From the NCBI GenBank assembly GCA_034120015.1, contig JAXEIF010000005.1, positions 93,022-157,021 on the forward strand: DNA of 64,000 nt, read 5' to 3'. Source of the stretch: CALXOJ01 sp034120015. Lineage in GTDB: Bacteria; Spirochaetota; Spirochaetia; JAFGXN01. The notes below the pieces were generated by a model. The model was not told where the DNA came from and did not search any database. It saw nothing but the letters and a program-made list of their open reading frames with translations. Of the stretch, positions 43,174 through 51,866 are shown in pieces (the first letter of the stretch is position 1; each line of letters opens with the position of its first letter). The translations under genes and the position numbers were made by a program.

Positions 43174-45054
43174 ATGAGTATATACCTGAAATTCATTGTC
43201 CATTTTGTACTGACATCGTTGTTGGGAACATCTTTCTATTCTTTTTTCGGCAGTCTGTACGAAACAATCACGGTTAACGGATCCGTTTCTTTTTGGGTCA
43301 AATCTCTGATTTTTACGGCAGCCGTTTGCACCGCAGGCATTCTTCTGCTGCTCCCCGCCACGTTAAAATTTTCCGCGAAAAAAAATACCTCCGCCGACAA
43401 ACAAAAACGGCACACCGAATACCGCCTGCTGCTGACCCGGTTTACGGCGCTCATGCACCTGATACTGTATCCGGTTTTTGCGATTGCCGCCGAAATCTTC
43501 ACGGCATCACACAATAATAACGGAGTCCGTTTTCCGTCTCTGACCATTCTTGCCTGTCTGACCGGCATTCTGATGTTTTACACCAATTCGTATCATATTT
43601 CGAAAATCTGCCGCTATCATAATTCTTTCGATCCGCAGAATTCGACAGAAAAGAACGGATTCCGATCATCCCTGAAATGGCTGCACCGCTTTTTCCTCGC
43701 CGGTACACTTCTGATTTGGGTTACTCCTCTGTCGGCTGTTGCCTTCTTTATTCCTTTAAAGGAATCTTCTGATTTATCAAACGGATATCTCTATTACATG
43801 GGGCAGGCCGCTTTCGGAACGTTAACGGCCCTTATTTTGACGTGCATTCCGGTCTTTACTCTCTGCCTGGACATCCGCAGACAGACGGGGAAAATGTCAA
43901 AGTGGGTACTCGAACGCAAAACCACCCGAAACTTTACGCCGCGACTTTCTTTCTGTTTTACGACGGACATGATCGAACTCGAGGATAAAATCAATAATTT
44001 CATGAACCGTCTTCAAAACTCGCTGGCTTTTCTGAAAAAAGAATCGCTTTTAATTATCGAGGAAAAAGAAAAACTGACACAAAAGGGTTCTGGTGCCATA
44101 GAAACAATCAATACTATTTCCGAATCGCTGAATCAGATCCGCGAATCTTCGCTCAGTCAAAAAGAAGTGATTGATCTGACCGAAACCGAAGTCAATTCTC
44201 TGGTTTCGGGAGCCACGGATATGATCCGGCAGGTCTCGCATCAGAATCAGTCTATCCAGCAGAGTTCGGCATCCGTCTCGGAAATCAGTTCCGCCGTCTC
44301 TTCCATTGCCGAAATGGCCCGACAGGCCAATATTGTCTCTACAATGCTGAAAGAAAGCAGCGAAGCCGGGCATCAGACACTGATCAGGACAAACGACACG
44401 ATTAAAGCCATTCAGACATCCTCGTTGGATATTCAACAGATTTTGCAGTCGATTCAGAAAATTGCCAAACAGACCAACCTGCTGTCCATGAACGCTTCCA
44501 TCGAAGCGGCTCATGCCGGAGATAGCGGCCGCGGATTCGCCATCGTTGCGGATGAAGTCCGGTCGCTTTCCAGTCTGTCTAACCGAAACGCCAAGGAAAT
44601 CGAAGCTCATATCGAAATCATGATCGAAAAAGTCAATCACGGTGTCGAAGCCATTACGGCGGCCGGGAATGCTTTCAATGATATAGTCAACGGAATCGGC
44701 GAAAACTTCGAACTGATGAACCGGATTACGGACAGCATGACTTCCCAGCAGAAATCGACACAAAGCACACTGGAATCGACTTTTGCGATTGTTAAATCGG
44801 TTGAACAGATTTCCTCTTTTGCCGAAAAACAGAATCAGTATACGCAAAATGCCAAAAAAATCATGAATGAAATTGTGGAACTGGCGGACCGCATCGGAAC
44901 CACCATCGAAAAACAGCAGAAAGAACTGGAAACGGTTTCCGACAGAGCCCGCAAAGCGATTGTCAACATCGAGACGGACCGGTCGACCGCTGCCGATATG
45001 CTGCAATCCATCCAAATTTTTCAGAATGATTCCCGACAGGAGGATCTCCAATGA
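43174..45054 (+). CDS. Methyl-accepting chemotaxis protein with six-helix membrane domain, copy 1
   Basis: A 626-residue receptor. Six hydrophobic segments fill residues ~8-230 with only short loops, so there is no large periplasmic sensor domain. A degenerate HAMP-like stretch (~270-290) leads to the cytoplasmic signalling domain, whose hairpin tip is QTNLLSMNASIEAAHAGDSG. This tip contacts CheA/CheW. The C-terminus lacks a CheR-tethering pentapeptide. It overlaps the second receptor (ATGA). The ligand is unknown; the membrane domain could sense a membrane, redox or energy signal (inference). Confidence 0.88.
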   Translation: MSIYLKFIVHFVLTSLLGTSFYSFFGSLYETITVNGSVSFWVKSLIFTAAVCTAGILLLLPATLKFSAKKNTSADKQKRHTEYRLLLTRFTALMHLILYPVFAIAAEIFTASHNNNGVRFPSLTILACLTGILMFYTNSYHISKICRYHNSFDPQNSTEKNGFRSSLKWLHRFFLAGTLLIWVTPLSAVAFFIPLKESSDLSNGYLYYMGQAAFGTLTALILTCIPVFTLCLDIRRQTGKMSKWVLERKTTRNFTPRLSFCFTTDMIELEDKINNFMNRLQNSLAFLKKESLLIIEEKEKLTQKGSGAIETINTISESLNQIRESSLSQKEVIDLTETEVNSLVSGATDMIRQVSHQNQSIQQSSASVSEISSAVSSIAEMARQANIVSTMLKESSEAGHQTLIRTNDTIKAIQTSSLDIQQILQSIQKIAKQTNLLSMNASIEAAHAGDSGRGFAIVADEVRSLSSLSNRNAKEIEAHIEIMIEKVNHGVEAITAAGNAFNDIVNGIGENFELMNRITDSMTSQQKSTQSTLESTFAIVKSVEQISSFAEKQNQYTQNAKKIMNEIVELADRIGTTIEKQQKELETVSDRARKAIVNIETDRSTAADMLQSIQIFQNDSRQEDLQ

Positions 45055-46952
45055 ACAAACCCAAAATCACACTGCTTTACTTCCGCTCTGTTGCCCCTCT
45101 TCTGATTTTTATTTACCTTTTTAACGAATTCAGCTTCCTGTTTGCATTTTTCCGCACCGTTAATGTTTTCCCGTGGACGCATCTGATTCAGAGTCTGACA
45201 ATTGCCGTATCGGGATTTATTCTGCTGGCGGTACCGGCTTTTGTTTTTTCCGGCAGGCTTGAAAAAATTTTATCCGCAGACGACACTGTTCCCGACGATC
45301 TGAAACTGATGGTTTTCATTAAATGCATGAAGGGACTTTCGCTGACAGTCTGCCTGACCGTCTTTATGATGCTTGTTGGTCCCCGTCTGACCGGACTCTT
45401 TTTTATACAGAAAGAATACACCTCTTCGATTTTCATTTTTCGGACTGTTCTGGACATCGTCATTTCGCTGATTCTGGGAGGAATTTCCCTTTTTCTGACA
45501 CTCTATTTTTTCCGCACGGGAATCGAAAAATTACCGGAAGTTTCGCTGATAAAAAAATACTCCCATCTGAATATCAAAAGGAACTTCAGTTTCGGTTTTG
45601 TCCTGATGTTCGGACTCGTACAGGTTTTCCTGATAACAGCCACGTTCACACTTTCCGCGAGTGCCTTTTTTACCGAAAGGGCTGTCCGTAACCCGGCGGA
45701 GGCCGATGTCTCCATGTTTGCGCTGACCGGTATTGCATCCGGAATTCTGATCCTGATATTGATGATACTCTTTCTGCGGGTTTTCGGAAATCTGCAGCAC
45801 CGGAAAGTCGGACGAACCCTGATGATGCTGAACGAAATCGCCCAATCCGACGGTCGCTCCAACCCGCAAATGAATATTGTCACCCTCGATGAATTCGGCG
45901 ACTTATACGAAAGCATTAACCTGCTGATGGAAAATACGCAAACCATGGCTGCCGAATTCAAATCAAAAACGGATAACCTGAACCGGTCTCTTATCGAAAC
46001 CGGAGCCATTTATGCGGAAACGCAGTCCCCTCTGTCGGAAATCGCGGAAGCGTCGGGCGTATCGGCGGAATCCAATTCCCAGATTGCCTATCTTTCCCGT
46101 ACAGACAAAAATGTCCATAATCTGAACAGCATAGCCAAAATGATGGAAGAGCAAATTCAGACTCAGGAAGAATTGGTCAGTCAGACATCCGATGCCATCG
46201 GACAAATGTCTTCCTCGATTGCCCTCATTATACAGACAATTCAGACAGCGACACAACTGTCGGATAAACTGAAAAACTACAGTATTACCGGAAACAAGGC
46301 GATTGACGAAGCCGGAAAAGCAATCGAAGAAATTCGGGACGCGGCCCAGTCGGTTTCCGAGATTCTGTCCGTTATTCAGCGAATTGCCAGTCAGACAAAC
46401 CTGCTTTCGATGAACGCTTCCATCGAAGCCGCTCACGCCGGTGCTTCCGGAAGCGGATTTGCCCTGGTTGCCCAAAGCGTCCGGGCTCTTGCCGACGCCT
46501 CGACAAAGAGTGCCAAAAAAATCGAAAACCACATCAACGAAATGTCGGAATGGATTCAAATCGGTACCCAGACCATCGCCAGCATCATCAAAACTTTCTC
46601 CGATATTCAGAAAGGCATTAATGAAAACAGCGATCTGATTGCGACGATTTCCAATGCCATGTACGAGGAAGAAGAAGCAGCCCGCGACACACTGACCGCT
46701 ATCGAATCGGTCGTCACTTCCGTGCGCAATATTAAAACCCAATTCCAGACTCAAAAAGAAGCGGCTATTAATGTTGAAGAAACCATTACACTGATACTCG
46801 ATCTTTCCGACCGTATGCAGCAGCTTCTGACATCCGAAAAAGAGATGACCGCTCACTTAAATTCAACCGTCGAATCGATGATTGACGAATTGAACTGCTC
46901 GCGGCAGACTCTGATTGAAATTGACAAAGCCACCGATCATTACGCTTCGTAA
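45051..46952 (+). CDS. Methyl-accepting chemotaxis protein with six-helix membrane domain, copy 2
   Basis: A 633-residue paralogue of the preceding gene with the same plan: about six hydrophobic helices over residues ~10-245, a HAMP-like helix (DEFGDLYESINLLMENTQ), and the signalling hairpin with QTNLLSMNASIEAAHAGASG. The membrane part is much less similar between the two copies than the signalling part, which suggests either different ligands or a heterodimer. It starts within the stop of copy 1, after AGGAGG. It ends 1 base before apbE. Confidence 0.88.
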   Translation: MNKPKITLLYFRSVAPLLIFIYLFNEFSFLFAFFRTVNVFPWTHLIQSLTIAVSGFILLAVPAFVFSGRLEKILSADDTVPDDLKLMVFIKCMKGLSLTVCLTVFMMLVGPRLTGLFFIQKEYTSSIFIFRTVLDIVISLILGGISLFLTLYFFRTGIEKLPEVSLIKKYSHLNIKRNFSFGFVLMFGLVQVFLITATFTLSASAFFTERAVRNPAEADVSMFALTGIASGILILILMILFLRVFGNLQHRKVGRTLMMLNEIAQSDGRSNPQMNIVTLDEFGDLYESINLLMENTQTMAAEFKSKTDNLNRSLIETGAIYAETQSPLSEIAEASGVSAESNSQIAYLSRTDKNVHNLNSIAKMMEEQIQTQEELVSQTSDAIGQMSSSIALIIQTIQTATQLSDKLKNYSITGNKAIDEAGKAIEEIRDAAQSVSEILSVIQRIASQTNLLSMNASIEAAHAGASGSGFALVAQSVRALADASTKSAKKIENHINEMSEWIQIGTQTIASIIKTFSDIQKGINENSDLIATISNAMYEEEEAARDTLTAIESVVTSVRNIKTQFQTQKEAAINVEETITLILDLSDRMQQLLTSEKEMTAHLNSTVESMIDELNCSRQTLIEIDKATDHYAS

Positions 46953-46953
46953 A

Positions 46954-47970
46954 ATGAAAAAAAAGGCTTTTCTGATTCTCCCGTTTCTGCTGTCCGCCTG
47001 TACGCCCCGTATAACGGAACGCAGCGAATGGCTGATGGGAACGCTCTGTACGATCCGGTTTTACAGTCGCTGTGAAGCGACTCTCCCCGACCACTGTTTC
47101 GATACAGTCGGAAAAATCGAAAAACATATCGGTGCCACCGACCCGCAAAGCGAAGTGTCGGCTGTCAACGCCGGCCGGCAGCAGACGGTTTCCCCGATTC
47201 TCGGCAACCTGATTGCGGTTTCGCTGAAAACCGCCGCCGAAACCGACGGCGCTTTTTCCCCGGTTTTGGGACGGCTGACCGCATTGTGGGGCTTTTCCGG
47301 CGAAGCACCGCGGTTGCCGGCAGACGAAGAAATTGCCCGCCTGCTGCCGGCCGCACGGCTTTCGGCTGTTGCTTTTGACCCCGAACGGCACACCGTCACC
47401 CTGAAAAGCCGGCAGAGCGCCTTCGATTTCGGCGCCGTCGGCAAAGGATTCGCTTCGGATGCGGTTAAAAAAATCTGTATCGATGCGGGCGCAACGGTTC
47501 TTATCAACTTCGGCGGCAACATCCAAACCGTCGGCTCCAAACCGGACGGCAAACCGTGGCTGATTTCGATACAATCGCCGCTCGTTACCGGCACCCCGAC
47601 TGCCGGCACCCTCACCCTTTCGGGAGATTGGAGCCTTTCCACCTCGGGCGATTACCAGAAATTCTTTTACGAAAACGGCATTAAGTACCACCACATTCTC
47701 GACCCGGCGACCGGGAAACCGGCCGACAGCGGACTGCGTTCGGTCACCGTCGTCTCGCAACGCAGCGGCGCCGAAACCGACGCCCTTTCAACCGCCCTCT
47801 TCGTAATGGGAGAAAAAAAAGGAATCGAATGGCTGCGGTGCAATCCCGATGTCGGCGCGGTGTGGATGACCCGGGATAACCGGCTGATTGTTTCCGCCAA
47901 CCTGGCCGACGCCTTTACCCCGACCGCCGACAGCCCGTTTACCGTCTCGACGCTTCCGCTTCCGCGCTGA
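46954..47970 (+). CDS. apbE: FAD:protein FMN transferase (lipoprotein)
   Basis: A 338-residue lipoprotein (AFLILPFLLSAC is signal plus lipobox). ApbE attaches FMN covalently to threonine residues of exported flavoproteins such as RnfG, RnfD or NqrC. Typical motifs: MGTLCTIRFYS near the start, DFGAVGKGFASD, LINFGGNIQ and HHILDPATGKPADSG with the metal-binding region after it. The start at 46954 gives the lipoprotein signal directly. Its 3' end overlaps the convergent Gx transporter gene by 32 bases. Confidence 0.92.
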   Translation: MKKKAFLILPFLLSACTPRITERSEWLMGTLCTIRFYSRCEATLPDHCFDTVGKIEKHIGATDPQSEVSAVNAGRQQTVSPILGNLIAVSLKTAAETDGAFSPVLGRLTALWGFSGEAPRLPADEEIARLLPAARLSAVAFDPERHTVTLKSRQSAFDFGAVGKGFASDAVKKICIDAGATVLINFGGNIQTVGSKPDGKPWLISIQSPLVTGTPTAGTLTLSGDWSLSTSGDYQKFFYENGIKYHHILDPATGKPADSGLRSVTVVSQRSGAETDALSTALFVMGEKKGIEWLRCNPDVGAVWMTRDNRLIVSANLADAFTPTADSPFTVSTLPLPR

Positions 47971-49012
47971 CAGCCCGGGCTTCCAAAACCGCCGCCACCT
48001 CCCGCAGATACGGACGGGATAAGACACGCCCGGCATCGGCGGAAAGCGCCCAAAACGCCTCGAAATAGACAAAAAACTCGCCCGCCGCCCGAAACCGCCT
48101 CACAAAAGCGGGCACACCGCGCATCAGTGCCAACCGCGACGCCAAAACCAGCGCACAAAACGATGCGGCCCGGTACAAACCGGTTTCGAGCGCACCGGCC
48201 GTTACCCGCAACGGTCCCCATTCCGCCAGCAGCTTTCCGTCCGGTGCCATCAACGCAAACAGAACAATGCAGATGAATGCGGCCGCCGTCATCCCCCACC
48301 GGTTGCGCAGCCGGCAGACCGCCGCCGTTACCGCAATCCCCGCAAACAGCAGCAGACAAACCGCCGCGTTACCGGACAGCGCTCCCGCAACAGCCGCCGC
48401 AAACGGCACAGGCCGCAGAACGGAAACAAACCGGTTCCGTACGGAAATCCGGGTTTCCGCCGGCCGCCGCAACGCACCGCCTTCGGCCGCCGGTACATCT
48501 GCCAACGGACAGTGCGGCAGCATCCGGCGGGCGACCTCCCCCGTCAGTAAAGAACAGCCCCAGCCGCAGAGAAAAAAAGGCAGCGCTACCGTCGCGGCCC
48601 CGGCCGATCCGAGAAAAAGAGCCGCCGCCGCCAGCCGCACCGCGTCGGACACAAAGGCCGACAGAACACTGACCCCGGTCAGCGTACAGAAGCGGCCGAA
48701 AAGGCGGTAAAAACCCTTCATCGCCAAAGCGGCCGTCAGCGACCCGGCTGCGGAAACCGCCATCAGCGGCGAAAGCAGCAGTCCGCCGATCAGCCCCTGC
48801 CCGAGCAGTTTGACGGCAACCGCCGCCAGAAACCAGCCGAAAGGCAGCTGCGGTACGGCAATCAGCAGCGGAATGTTGCCCAACCCGTAATGTAAAAACG
48901 GAACCGGATGCGGAAGAACCGCCTCGACCGCTCCCAGATAAACGGAAAAAGCGGCGGTAAAAATCGCGGCACGCCGCCGTGCAGCCCGGTCAGTAAGCGG
49001 TCGCATCGGCAT
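47939..49012 (-). CDS. Gx transporter / heptaprenyl-diphosphate-synthase component I-like membrane protein
   Basis: A 357-residue hydrophobic protein. The N-terminal ~170 residues match the Gx transporter family (AVEAVLPHPVPFLHYGLGNI, then LLIAVPQLPFGWFLAA and KLLGQGLIGG), usually found beside NusG domain II and ApbE genes. The C-terminal ~180 residues form further hydrophobic helices and could be a fused transporter part. A GGAGGAGG site supports the ATG at 49012, which overlaps the end of the NusG domain II gene. The coding sequence is very GC-rich. A role in flavin or quinone cofactor handling for an electron-transport complex is an inference. Confidence 0.8.
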   Translation of the reverse strand: MPMRPLTDRAARRRAAIFTAAFSVYLGAVEAVLPHPVPFLHYGLGNIPLLIAVPQLPFGWFLAAVAVKLLGQGLIGGLLLSPLMAVSAAGSLTAALAMKGFYRLFGRFCTLTGVSVLSAFVSDAVRLAAAALFLGSAGAATVALPFFLCGWGCSLLTGEVARRMLPHCPLADVPAAEGGALRRPAETRISVRNRFVSVLRPVPFAAAVAGALSGNAAVCLLLFAGIAVTAAVCRLRNRWGMTAAAFICIVLFALMAPDGKLLAEWGPLRVTAGALETGLYRAASFCALVLASRLALMRGVPAFVRRFRAAGEFFVYFEAFWALSADAGRVLSRPYLREVAAVLEARAVSAEAEASRR

Positions 49013-49352
49013 TTTCGCCTCCTCCCGCGGTTTCGATCCGCACCCGTGCCGGCAGACAGGCGGCAAACCCGCTTCGCCCCACGATGTTTCCGGTACGGAT
49101 ACAGTCGCGTCCCGAACAGTACGAATCCGTAAAAGCAGCCGTTCCGTCGCGAATCTCCACCCGAACCGTTCCCTTTTCGTCCGTCCGTTCCCAGACACGG
49201 TTTTTATCGAGCGGATACACTTCCGTTCCGTCGGCCGTCGTAATCAGCAGATAACGGGGCGAACTGTCCGGGCGGTAGAGAAAAAAAGCGGCTGTCAGAA
49301 TCAGGATCAGAACAACGGACGCGATTCCCGCGTCCGGTAAATTGATTTTCAT
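48990..49352 (-). CDS. NusG domain II-containing membrane-anchored protein
   Basis: A 120-residue protein: one N-terminal membrane helix (IASVVLILILTAAFFLY) followed by a small beta domain of the NusG domain II (DUF1312) type, ending in CSGRDCIRTG and GFAACLPARVRI. The family occurs next to Gx transporter, ApbE and Rnf genes. It is probably not a transcription factor despite its name. A promoter lies 10 bases upstream of the ATG with no Shine-Dalgarno sequence. Confidence 0.85.
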   Translation of the reverse strand: MKINLPDAGIASVVLILILTAAFFLYRPDSSPRYLLITTADGTEVYPLDKNRVWERTDEKGTVRVEIRDGTAAFTDSYCSGRDCIRTGNIVGRSGFAACLPARVRIETAGGGENADATAY

Positions 49353-49370
49353 GGGCGTTTGTATTATACT
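49342..49370 (+). promoter_or_regulatory. Promoter of the ymdB-family gene
   Basis: TTGATT (49342-49347), 17-base spacer, TATACT (49365-49370). The -10 overlaps the -10 of the divergent promoter on the other strand. Confidence 0.65.
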
Positions 49371-49392
49371 ACAGATAAGAAATTCCTATCAA
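49363..49392 (-). promoter_or_regulatory. Promoter of the NusG domain II gene
   Basis: On the minus strand TTGATA (49392-49387), 18-base spacer, TATAAT (49368-49363). Its -10 shares four bases with the opposing promoter, so the two cannot be occupied at once. Confidence 0.65.
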
Positions 49393-49407
49393 GAGAAGGA
49401 GTCCGTT

Positions 49408-50232
49408 TTGTCCTTGAAAGTGTTGTTTTTGGGAGAGATCGTCGGCCGCGCCGGTCTGACGGCGGTCAAAAAGTTTCTGCCCGCGTTCCGGCAGGAAGAG
49501 AAGATCGATCTGGTGGTCGCCAATGCGGAAGGAACCACCGGCGGTTTCGGTTTGGGAAAAAACCATGCTCTCTATCTGCGCAAACTGGGCGTCGATGTCG
49601 TGACGGTCGGCGAAAAGGGATTTTTCAAGAAAGATCTGACGGAGCTGATGGGCAAGTCGGCGTTTCTGCTGCGCCCCGCCAATTTTCCGCCCGAAGTTCC
49701 GGGACGCGGTTACCGGCTGACGGAAATCAACGGACAGAAGATCGCCGTCATTTCGCTGCTGGGACAAAACGGTTTTACCCGCATTCATCTCAACAATCCG
49801 TTTCATACGATGAATTATCTTCTCGAAAAACTGAAAGACAACGATACGATTCTGGTCGAATTTCATGCCGCCACAACGGCCGAAAAGCAGGCCATGGCCC
49901 ATTTCCTCGACGGGAAAGCGGCCGTCGTCGCCGGCACCCACTCGAAAGCGCTGACCGCCGATGCCGATATTTTGCCGAAAGGCACCGGACGCATTACCGA
50001 CACCGGCCGCTGCGGCAGTCTTCAGTCGGTCGGCGGCTTTCTGCCGAAAACCGAAATCGACAAGTTTTTAACCGGGATTCCCGCCCGCTCCCGCGAAACC
50101 GCCGCCGGCACCGAGATTCAGGGAGCTCTTTTCGAAATCGACGGCAACCGCTGTCTTTCGGCCGAAATCATCCGCAAACCGGTCACGGTTGCCGAGGCCG
50201 AGAGCAGCGACCGCGAGGCCGAAGAATGCTGA
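49408..50232 (+). CDS. YmdB-family (TIGR00282-like) metallophosphoesterase homologue with altered metal site
   Basis: A 274-residue protein aligned end to end with YmdB, which hydrolyses 2',3'-cyclic AMP and influences biofilm and motility decisions. Shared segments include LLRPANFPPEVPGRG, DGKAAVVAGTH and ADILPKGTGRITDTG. Several dimetal ligands are changed compared with Bacillus YmdB: Asp8 to Glu10, Asn40 to Gly42, Asn67 to Glu69, the following His to Lys70, and the second His of GTHTH to Lys180. His153, His178 and Glu41 remain. The start is TTG at 49408, six bases after AAGGAG, with no ATG in a suitable place. It overlaps the RseC-like gene by 7 bases. Confidence 0.83.
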   Translation: MSLKVLFLGEIVGRAGLTAVKKFLPAFRQEEKIDLVVANAEGTTGGFGLGKNHALYLRKLGVDVVTVGEKGFFKKDLTELMGKSAFLLRPANFPPEVPGRGYRLTEINGQKIAVISLLGQNGFTRIHLNNPFHTMNYLLEKLKDNDTILVEFHAATTAEKQAMAHFLDGKAAVVAGTHSKALTADADILPKGTGRITDTGRCGSLQSVGGFLPKTEIDKFLTGIPARSRETAAGTEIQGALFEIDGNRCLSAEIIRKPVTVAEAESSDREAEEC

Positions 50233-50735
50233 CCACCGCTTACGTCGTTTCCGTCGACGGCCGCCGCGCGTTTCTGCGCATGCCGAAGCCGGGCGGCTGC
50301 GGCGGCAGCCGGATCTTTGCCCCGAAACCGCACGAGTTTGAAGCCGACATTGCCGAAGGCCTCACTCTCAAACCGGGCGACGCGGTCCGGCTTCTGCTGC
50401 CGACCGGCCGCTCGATTCTCTCTTCGTTTCTGATTTTTATTCTGCCGCTGCTGATTTTTTTGGCGGTCTACCTCGGCGTAACCGCGTTGTTTCCGAACGC
50501 CGTTGCGGCCGCCGTCACCGCGGGACTGTCCGCGGCCGCGGCCGCAATGACCGCCGTTCTGTGGCTTCTCAAAAAAAGCGGACGCTTCCGTCCGACCGTC
50601 ACTGCCGTCGTCGCCGGTTTTGTGCCGCCGGAATGCGCCGGCTGCGCGCAGGGCTGCTTTTCCGAACCGGCCGCCTCCGATAACGATTCCGCCGCTGCTT
50701 CTTCCGGGAAAGCGGATTCCGGCGCCGGACGGTAA
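50226..50735 (+). CDS. RseC/MucC (SoxR-reducing system)-like membrane protein
   Basis: A 169-residue protein with a short N-terminal soluble domain, two central membrane helices (LSSFLIFILPLLIFLAVYLG and an alanine-rich second one) and a low-complexity C-terminal tail. The N-terminal AYVVSVDGRRAFLRM and the GDAVRLLLPTGRS turn are typical of RseC, which acts with Rnf-type proteins. The usual N-terminal cysteine cluster is reduced to one cysteine; a small cluster (CAGCAQGC) occurs instead near the C-terminus. It is in the ymdB-like operon. Confidence 0.75.
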   Translation: MLTTAYVVSVDGRRAFLRMPKPGGCGGSRIFAPKPHEFEADIAEGLTLKPGDAVRLLLPTGRSILSSFLIFILPLLIFLAVYLGVTALFPNAVAAAVTAGLSAAAAAMTAVLWLLKKSGRFRPTVTAVVAGFVPPECAGCAQGCFSEPAASDNDSAAASSGKADSGAGR

Positions 50736-50796
50736 ACCGGCGACTGCCTCACGGTAAAAGGGCCGCCGATTCGATTACGACGGCAGCGCACTGCGG

Positions 50797-51513
50797 TTAA
50801 AAGCGGTAGGGACGGCTGCCCGGCAGCAGCGCACCGCGGTGAAGGCAGTCACGCAACGCCTCGAACGATGCCTCTTCCGTCTCGTAAACGGTAAACCGTT
50901 TGCCGACATCCGACAGGTAATGGGCATCGGAATTGCCGATTTTCACCGCCTTTTTCACCAGCAGCCGCGCCTTGAAATCGGCCACCTCCAGCGCATCGTA
51001 ATCCATTTTCGGAATAAAGCCGAGCTGCGACGTCAGACTGAAACGGGGTTTGTCGACATGAGCCGGAATATAGAGTCCGCCCATCGCGTGTGTTTTTGCC
51101 AGAATCTCGTCCAGATTGAGCGAAACTGCCGAAATCAGCAGCTTCGGTTCTTCGTAAAGCACCTCTTCGTTTTCGTCGACCGCCACCTGATCGCCGAACT
51201 GTTCGGGGTCGTTGGGAATATCGGGCAGATGATCGTGAATCCAGGATCCGAACTCCGTTGCTTTTTCCAAATCGGGAAAGAGGCAGAGCACGTGCGCCTC
51301 TTCTTCGGAGGTCACCTCGATGCCGCCGACGGGGACAATGCCGGCTGCTTCGCAGGCACAAAAAAAAGCCGGCAGATTGCCGACCGCATTATGATCGGAA
51401 AGCGCCATCATATCCAACCCTTCCTCTATGCCGCGCGCCGCAATGGCGAGAGGCGACATCTCCCAGTCTCCGCAGGGACTCAAACAGGAATGGATATGAA
51501 GATCGGCTTTCAC
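50797..51513 (-). CDS. PHP-domain phosphoesterase
   Basis: A 238-residue metal-dependent phosphoesterase. Motifs KADLHIHSCLSPCGD, ALSDHNAVGNLP and GIEVTSEEEAHVLCLFPD belong to the polymerase-and-histidinol-phosphatase fold, and HVDKPRF and GNSDAHYLSDVG complete the metal site. The substrate is unknown. The start codon is GTG at 51513; there is no better in-frame start, and the upstream stop is 23 bases before. It is the last gene of the DRTGG/CBS operon, an arrangement also seen with hydrogenase genes in anaerobes. Confidence 0.87.
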   Translation of the reverse strand: MKADLHIHSCLSPCGDWEMSPLAIAARGIEEGLDMMALSDHNAVGNLPAFFCACEAAGIVPVGGIEVTSEEEAHVLCLFPDLEKATEFGSWIHDHLPDIPNDPEQFGDQVAVDENEEVLYEEPKLLISAVSLNLDEILAKTHAMGGLYIPAHVDKPRFSLTSQLGFIPKMDYDALEVADFKARLLVKKAVKIGNSDAHYLSDVGKRFTVYETEEASFEALRDCLHRGALLPGSRPYRF

Positions 51514-51536
51514 GAAACGATTCCGTTTTGACTCAA

Positions 51537-51866
51537 CTAGTCCAGCAGCGCTCCGATTTCGCACGAAACGGTGAACTGATTTTTGGTTGTCCGGTAAACC
51601 GCCACCTCTTCGTCGGCGGCCGCTTCGGCCATATCGGCCGGCACCTCGCGGTTATTGCAAATCACCACCGCCGCAATCCCGGCCAGCGTGGCCACCGCCA
51701 CCGTGTTTTTATGTGCCTGAATCGTCACCAGCACCGAATCGTCGAGAGCGTTCCCCATCACATCGCTCAGCAGATCGGATGTATAGCCGGCGCGGATATC
51801 GGCATCGGGATTGCCCGCACACACCTCTTCGTAAGCCAATTTGGTTTTCAGATCAGAGACTTTCAC
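51537..51866 (-). CDS. DRTGG-domain protein, copy 2
   Basis: A 109-residue protein consisting of one DRTGG domain, a small alpha/beta fold often linked to CBS domains and thought to bind a ligand. It contains AGYTSDLLSDVMGNALDDSV and ATLAGIAAVVICNNREVP. The start is GTG at 51866 with GGAGG upstream; the longer in-frame reading to 52061 lies inside the CBS-HATPase gene. It overlaps that gene by 14 bases. Confidence 0.82.
   Translation of the reverse strand: MKVSDLKTKLAYEEVCAGNPDADIRAGYTSDLLSDVMGNALDDSVLVTIQAHKNTVAVATLAGIAAVVICNNREVPADMAEAAADEEVAVYRTTKNQFTVSCEIGALLD

Noticed and set aside
44050..45051. 333-codon open frame on the minus strand
   Set aside because: Antisense to the first chemotaxis receptor. 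Composition (Phe, Asn, Gly and Arg-rich) is typical of an antisense reading of coiled-coil codons. The similar frame at 45963-46856 is rejected for the same reason.
46786..47760. 324-codon open frame on the minus strand
   Set aside because: Antisense to the end of the second receptor and to apbE, which have full family support.
48267..48710. 147-codon frame on the plus strand within the Gx transporter gene
   Set aside because: Antisense and strongly biased (Arg, Ala, Pro, Thr), as expected from GC-rich DNA without stop codons.
49359..50225. Long plus-strand frame running into the RseC-like gene
   Set aside because: The upstream 289 codons are an alternative frame of the YmdB-family gene, basic and without motifs. 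Only the part from 50226 is real.
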